Positions 30,657 to 34,948 of a stretch of DNA of 34,948 nt are shown here, piece after piece. The stretch comes from an uncultured Haemophilus sp. (GTDB lineage: Bacteria; Pseudomonadota; Gammaproteobacteria; Enterobacterales; Pasteurellaceae). How positions within the stretch are numbered: position 1 is the first letter of the stretch; each line of letters starts with the position of its first letter. Under the pieces are notes generated by a model. It had not been told where the DNA came from, ran no database searches, and saw only the letters and a program-made list of their open reading frames with translations. The stretch lies in NCBI RefSeq assembly GCF_937976265.1, contig NZ_CALJRX010000256.1, positions 1 through 34,948 on the forward strand. Reading direction: 5' to 3'. The position numbers and the translations under genes were made by a program.

Positions 30657-31967
30657 ATGGCTTTACTTTACGCTCCACAAAAAAAACAGAAAAGCATAAA
30701 AAAAATCATCGCTGAAATTCAGGATTTAGATTATCAAGGGCTAGGTGTCGCCAAAATTCAAGGTAAAACCTGGTTCATTGAAAATGCTTTGCCAACGGAA
30801 AAAGTGGAAGCGGTAGTGACCGATGAAAAACGTCAATATGGATTAGCCACTGCTCAAAAATGGCTACAAGAGAGTAATCAGCGAGTTGAGCCACAATGTC
30901 GTTATTATGGGCGTTGTGGTGGATGCCAAGGCCAGCATATTCCTGTGGAAATGCAGCGTAAAGCCAAAGAGAAAGCCCTTTTTTCTCGTTTAAGTAAACT
31001 GCAAGCAGAGCCCATTCAATTAATGCCCCTGATTTGTGGCGAACAGTGGGCTTATCGTCGTCGAGTACGATTAAGTTTACTGTGGAATGCGAAAAACAAA
31101 ACCGTTGAAATGGGATTTCGTCAGAAAAACTCCAATCAATTGGTGAGTATTCAGCAATGCTTAGTGGCAGAGCAAGCAATCAATCATCTTATCCCAAAAT
31201 TGACCGCACTTTTGGCGCAATATTCAGCCCCAAAACAATTAGGGCATATTGAATTGGTTTCGGCGGATAATGGCGTAGCCATGTTGTTACGCTATAAAGG
31301 AAATTTAGCTGAAACTGACCGCACTTTATTGCTCGAGTTTGCGCGCGCCAATGCCGTGAATTTGTTTTTACAAGATGATCAAGGTATTCAACTTGTGTAT
31401 GGTGAAATGCCTTATTATGCATTAGATGATATTCGTTTATCTTTCGATATCCGCGATTTTATTCAAGTGAATACTCGCTTAAATCAGCAAATGGTTGAGA
31501 CTGCTTTAGATTGGCTTGATTTGAATCAGGACGATCACGTTTTAGATTTGTTCTGTGGCATGGGCAATTTCACGTTGCCTTTAGCCAAACGCGTGAAAAG
31601 TGCGGTTGGAATTGAAGGTGTTTTTGATATGGTACAAAAAGCCCAATCGAATGCACAGTTTAATCACATTGAGAATGTTGAGTTTTATCAAGCCGATTTA
31701 GACCAGAGCTTTTCAGAACAGCCTTGGGCAAAACAACATTTTAATAAAATTCTTCTCGACCCGCCTCGTAGCGGTGCGGCTTTTGCGCTGAATGCGTTAT
31801 GTGAGCTAGGTGCAGAAAGCATTCTTTATGTATCTTGTAACCCTGCAACCTTAGTACGAGATGCAGAAATACTTCGCTTTTTCGGTTATCGCATCATCAA
31901 AACTGCCATGATTGATATGTTCCCGCATACCAGTCATTTAGAATCAGTGACATTATTTGAAAAATAA
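30657..31967 (+). CDS. rlmD: 23S rRNA (uracil-1939-C5)-methyltransferase
   Basis: RlmD (RumA), 436 aa. It methylates U1939 of 23S rRNA. An N-terminal TRAM domain (near 15-70) precedes the iron-sulfur cysteines C81, C87, C90 (CRYYGRCGGCQGQ) and C168 (IQQCLVAEQ). The SAM site is LDLFCGMGNFTLPLA at 296-310. The nucleophile is C394 in YVSCNPATLVRD, and E428 in SHLESVTLF is the general base. Three uptake signals lie inside the gene, at 31203-31212, 31318-31327 and 31597-31606. H. influenzae has the same recO-rlmD order. No clear terminator is seen before the restriction locus. Confidence 0.97.
   Translation: MALLYAPQKKQKSIKKIIAEIQDLDYQGLGVAKIQGKTWFIENALPTEKVEAVVTDEKRQYGLATAQKWLQESNQRVEPQCRYYGRCGGCQGQHIPVEMQRKAKEKALFSRLSKLQAEPIQLMPLICGEQWAYRRRVRLSLLWNAKNKTVEMGFRQKNSNQLVSIQQCLVAEQAINHLIPKLTALLAQYSAPKQLGHIELVSADNGVAMLLRYKGNLAETDRTLLLEFARANAVNLFLQDDQGIQLVYGEMPYYALDDIRLSFDIRDFIQVNTRLNQQMVETALDWLDLNQDDHVLDLFCGMGNFTLPLAKRVKSAVGIEGVFDMVQKAQSNAQFNHIENVEFYQADLDQSFSEQPWAKQHFNKILLDPPRSGAAFALNALCELGAESILYVSCNPATLVRDAEILRFFGYRIIKTAMIDMFPHTSHLESVTLFEK
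31203..31212 (-). repeat. uptake signal inside rlmD (1)
   Basis: ACCGCACTTT, in coding sequence. Confidence 0.8.
31318..31327 (-). repeat. uptake signal inside rlmD (2)
   Basis: ACCGCACTTT, in coding sequence, same orientation as the copy 115 bp upstream. Confidence 0.8.
31597..31606 (+). repeat. uptake signal inside rlmD (3)
   Basis: AAAGTGCGGT, in coding sequence, opposite orientation to the other two. Confidence 0.8.
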
Positions 31968-32036
31968 TATCAGCTCGCTAATAGTCCTTTACAATATTAT
32001 TACATTGGGAAGTGATTAAATTATCAACCTTTTATT

Positions 32037-32065
32037 TTATTGTTTATTCTTTTCAGGCATAATTC
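32037..32065 (+). promoter_or_regulatory. weak candidate promoter for hsdR
   Basis: TTATTG (32037-32042), 17-bp spacer, TAATTC (32060-32065) in the AT-rich 132-bp gap after rlmD. Imperfect boxes; it is offered only because the gap should hold the operon promoter. Confidence 0.25.
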
Positions 32066-32099
32066 TAATTACAACAACTTATAGAAAGGTTCTAGGTTT

Positions 32100-34472
32100 A
32101 TGTCGTTTAGTAAAGCAGAAAAATTACAAATGTCAGAGGCAGATATTCGTTCCAAGTTTATTACTCCTGCTATTCGTAATGCAGGTTGGAATGAGCGTCA
32201 GATTCGAGAAGAGCATTCATTTAAAGCGGATAAAGAATTTACTGATGGGCAAATGATCGTTGACCCTAAAACAAAAAAAGCGTCTAGAAAACAAGCTAAA
32301 CGAGTAGATTATTTACTTTACCAATCAGCCAACCAAAAAATTGCAGTAGTTGAAGCCAAAGACAATAAACATACATCTCGTGATGGATTACAACAGGCTA
32401 TGGATTATGCGCTTTTACTAAACACTCCCTTTGCTTATAGCTCAAATGGCGATGAATTTGTTGAACACGATTTTTTAACAGGAGTACAGCGTACTTTGCC
32501 GATGAGCCAATTTCCTACTCCTCAAGAACTAGAGGCTCGTTGGGCCAAGCAATATACAGCCGAAGAGCTCAAAATTATTCAACAACCGTACTATACGAGT
32601 GTAAGTGATAACTTTAAAGAACCTCGCTATTATCAAGAAGTTGCAATTAATCGTACTATAGAAGCTGTAGCTAAAGGACAACAACGCATTCTTCTCGTTA
32701 TGGCAACCGGTACAGGTAAGACTTACACGGCCTTTCAAATTATCCATCGTTTAAAAGCCAGTGGAACGAAGAAGAAAATTTTATTTCTTGCAGATAGAAA
32801 TGTACTTGTTGATCAACCAATGACGCAAGATTTTAAGCCATTTAAAGAAACAATGGTAAAAGTGAGTAATAAGACTCTAGATAGCGCATTTGAAGTCTAT
32901 CTAGCTCTTTATCAACAACTTGATGGTTCAGCTGGTAATTCTCTTTTTAAACAGTTTAAACCCTCTTTTTTCGATCTAATTATCATTGATGAGTGTCATC
33001 GCGGGAGTGCTAAAGAGGATTCAAACTGGCGCTCAATTTTAGAATATTTTTCCTCTGCAACCCATATTGGTATGACGGCAACACCAAAAGAAACGGCAGA
33101 TGCAAGTAATATCAGCTATTTTGGTGAGCCAATTTATACTTACAGTTTAAAACAAGGTATTGAAGACGGTTTTCTTGCACCTTACCGTGTAATTCGTGTC
33201 GATTTGGATTGTGATTTGAAAGGTTGGCGACCAACTAAAGGATTGAAGGATAAAGAAGGGCGTGAAATCGAAGATCGCATTTACACTGTAAAAGATTTTG
33301 ATTACAACATTATCTTAGACGATAGAACTCGATTAGTCGCAGAACGTATTACTGAATTTTTAAAGAAAACAGATCGCTTAAGTAAAACTATAGTATTCTG
33401 TGCCAATATCAATCATGCGCAACGAATGGTAGCAGCTCTCTCTCATCTCAATGCTGATATGATGCATAAAAATTCAAAATATGTTTGCCAAATTACAGGT
33501 GATCAATCAGGCAAAAGTGCTGATCTTGAAGCGTTTTGTGATGTTAGTAATGAAAGTAAAGATTACCCCGTGATTGCTGTAACATCAAAGCTGATGACAA
33601 CAGGCGTGGACAGTAAAACTTGCAAATTGGTAGTGCTTGATGCGAACATCAATTCAATGACTGAATTTAAACAAATTATTGGGCGCGGTACACGCTTGCG
33701 TGTCGATGCTGGTAAGGAGTTTTTCACAATTCTTGATTTTCGTGGTGTCACCCGTCTCTTTGCAGATCCTGCTTTCGATGGTGAGCCAGTGGTTATTCTT
33801 GATATCCCAGAAAACGCGCCAATCGTTGATATACCAGAGGATGATATAAATCCAAGAAACCCGAAACAACCTTCCGATAATAAAGTAGAGGAACCACCTC
33901 CTGTTTACAAACCGACTGTAGTTATTAAAGCAGGGACGCTGAATCTCACGATCTTAGATGAAAAAGTGCAATACCTAAATGAACAGGGAAAACTTGTTCT
34001 AGAAGATATTGCAGAATTCTCTCAACGTGAAATCAAGAAAGATTTTACCAATTACGAACAATTCCATTCAAATTGGCTAGAAAGTGGTGATGTTTTCACA
34101 AAATTTTATACTAATGATGAATGGATAAATGCTTTACGGAGAAAGGGCAATATTGGTGTCGATGTTGATACTTTTGATGTGTTAAGAGCAGTCAGTTACG
34201 GTAAAAAACCATTAACTAAAACTGAACGGGCAGACAAAGTTAAACAGAGTGGCTATTTATCTCAATACTCAAGTGAAAACCAAGAGGTTTTAGGTTTATT
34301 ACTTGATGAATATGTGAAATCAGGCTCACAGGATTTAAGCAAAGCTGAGCTTCTTCAAACACCTAAATTTAGTCCATTCGGCGGTTTGGTTTCTATTATA
34401 AATAGTTTCGGCGGCAAAGCACTCTATCAGAAAGCGGTTAAAGGCCTAGAAAAAATCATTTACTCAGAATAA
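32100..34472 (+). CDS. hsdR: type I restriction endonuclease, R subunit
   Basis: HsdR, 790 aa, the motor-nuclease subunit of a type I restriction-modification complex. An N-terminal nuclease domain carries the PD-(D/E)xK set, with D70 (KRVDYLL) and E85-A-K87 (VVEAKDNK). The helicase core has Walker A MATGTGKTY at 201-209, DEAD-type IIDECHRG at 295-302, MTATPKET at 325-332 and a motif VI region with IIGRGTRLRVD. The domain order and length fit the EcoEI-like group of R subunits, including the acidic/proline linker (DIPEDDINPRNPKQP) before the C-terminal domain that binds the methylase. AAAGG precedes the ATG. hsdM starts 19 bases after the stop, so the order is R then M. Confidence 0.95.
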   Translation: MSFSKAEKLQMSEADIRSKFITPAIRNAGWNERQIREEHSFKADKEFTDGQMIVDPKTKKASRKQAKRVDYLLYQSANQKIAVVEAKDNKHTSRDGLQQAMDYALLLNTPFAYSSNGDEFVEHDFLTGVQRTLPMSQFPTPQELEARWAKQYTAEELKIIQQPYYTSVSDNFKEPRYYQEVAINRTIEAVAKGQQRILLVMATGTGKTYTAFQIIHRLKASGTKKKILFLADRNVLVDQPMTQDFKPFKETMVKVSNKTLDSAFEVYLALYQQLDGSAGNSLFKQFKPSFFDLIIIDECHRGSAKEDSNWRSILEYFSSATHIGMTATPKETADASNISYFGEPIYTYSLKQGIEDGFLAPYRVIRVDLDCDLKGWRPTKGLKDKEGREIEDRIYTVKDFDYNIILDDRTRLVAERITEFLKKTDRLSKTIVFCANINHAQRMVAALSHLNADMMHKNSKYVCQITGDQSGKSADLEAFCDVSNESKDYPVIAVTSKLMTTGVDSKTCKLVVLDANINSMTEFKQIIGRGTRLRVDAGKEFFTILDFRGVTRLFADPAFDGEPVVILDIPENAPIVDIPEDDINPRNPKQPSDNKVEEPPPVYKPTVVIKAGTLNLTILDEKVQYLNEQGKLVLEDIAEFSQREIKKDFTNYEQFHSNWLESGDVFTKFYTNDEWINALRRKGNIGVDVDTFDVLRAVSYGKKPLTKTERADKVKQSGYLSQYSSENQEVLGLLLDEYVKSGSQDLSKAELLQTPKFSPFGGLVSIINSFGGKALYQKAVKGLEKIIYSE

Positions 34473-34491
34473 TTAATCACTAAGGAACAAC

Positions 34492-34948
34492 ATGAGCTTA
34501 AATAATCTCGTAAAACGCTTGCAAGATGTTATGCGTAATGATGCAGGTATTAATGGTGACGCACAACGTATTGAACAAATTGTTTGGATTCTCTTTTTAA
34601 AAATTTATGATGCCAAAGAACAGGAATGGAAATTACTTAATGATGGGTATCAATCTATCCTTCCAGATAGATTGAGCTGGGAGAATTGGGCGAAAGATAA
34701 TAAAGATGGCAAAGCAATGACAGGCGAAGCATTATTGAACTTCGTCAACAATGATCTTTTCCCCGTACTGAAAAATCTTCCTGTTTCCCCACAAACACCA
34801 ATGAATCAACGTATTGTTCGTGCAGCTTTTGAAGATAATAACAACTATATGAAAAATGGCGTATTATTACGTCAAGTGATTAATATCATTGATGAAATCA
34901 ACTTTGAGCAATACCAAGAGCGCCATGCTTTTGGGGATATTTATGAAA
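34492..34948 (+). CDS. hsdM: type I restriction methyltransferase, M subunit (N-terminal part, cut by window edge)
   Basis: ATG at 34492 with AAGGA 6 bases upstream; the frame stays open to the window end, giving about 152 residues. The start MSLNNLVKRLQDVMRNDAG and the segment IEQIVWILFLKIYDAKEQEW belong to the HsdM N-terminal helical domain, which clamps target DNA. YMKNGVLLRQVINIIDEI continues that domain. The SAM-binding and NPPF motifs would lie beyond the edge. With HsdR and an HsdS expected downstream it would form the modification and restriction complex; specificity cannot be read here. Confidence 0.9.
   Translation, partial: MSLNNLVKRLQDVMRNDAGINGDAQRIEQIVWILFLKIYDAKEQEWKLLNDGYQSILPDRLSWENWAKDNKDGKAMTGEALLNFVNNDLFPVLKNLPVSPQTPMNQRIVRAAFEDNNNYMKNGVLLRQVINIIDEINFEQYQERHAFGDIYE

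Noticed and set aside
30775..31179. 134-aa minus-strand ORF inside rlmD
   Set aside because: It is antisense to conserved iron-sulfur and TRAM coding sequence; no homology features of its own.
2936..31606. USS inverted pairs as insertion-sequence ends or a CRISPR-like array
   Set aside because: They are the known Haemophilus uptake signal, irregularly spaced and in both orientations, with no transposase or regular spacers.

Overview
The window looks like a Pasteurellaceae chromosome of the Haemophilus type, most likely Haemophilus parainfluenzae or a close relative. Supporting signs are an AT-rich composition, many copies of the Haemophilus DNA uptake signal (core AAGTGCGGT, both orientations, often as inverted pairs that act as terminators), and Haemophilus genes such as surface adhesin protein E, OapA/OapB and a ComE1-like competence protein. 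The species call is an inference from content and order; no search was run. No rRNA, tRNA, CRISPR array, insertion sequence or prophage gene was seen.

Layout. Positions 1-4298 (minus strand) hold eno, then a USS-pair terminator, then a tight run of a DUF2251-like gene, a YigB-type HAD phosphatase, a YgiB-like lipoprotein and a nearly complete YgiC-like ATP-grasp gene cut by the left edge. Positions 4585-11212 form an accessory-looking block between eno and pyrG (neighbours in many gammaproteobacteria): a DUF4153-type membrane protein, a family 2 glycosyltransferase, a 517-aa protein of unknown function, a secreted YD-repeat-like protein and a membrane-anchored protein with four cysteines. pyrG follows on the minus strand.

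Positions 13327-16782 carry an AT-rich two-gene chaperone cassette: an HscC-type Hsp70 followed, with no gap, by a multi-pass membrane protein whose N-terminus is a divergent J domain. An identical 15-bp near-palindrome lies on each side of the pair. This is the most unusual part of the window.

Positions 16910-21331 (plus) hold glmU, lspA-ispH (4-bp overlap), rdgB, a YbjQ-family gene and comE1, the last behind a perfect 22-nt palindrome matching the CRP-S (Sxy-dependent) competence site. Positions 21546-26197 are the anaerobic formate module focA-pflB-pflA followed by the protein E adhesin gene. efp and epmB (the substrate and one of its modifying enzymes) then diverge from a very short spacer. 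The rest is oapA-oapB-recO-rlmD, then the start of a type I restriction-modification locus (complete hsdR, hsdM cut by the right edge).

How the parts relate: most genes are core metabolism or envelope biogenesis (enolase, CTP synthase, UDP-GlcNAc, isoprenoid, lipoprotein maturation). The strain-variable pieces are the eno-pyrG block, the HscC cassette and the restriction locus. Natural transformation is a common thread, through the uptake signals and the Sxy/CRP-controlled comE1.
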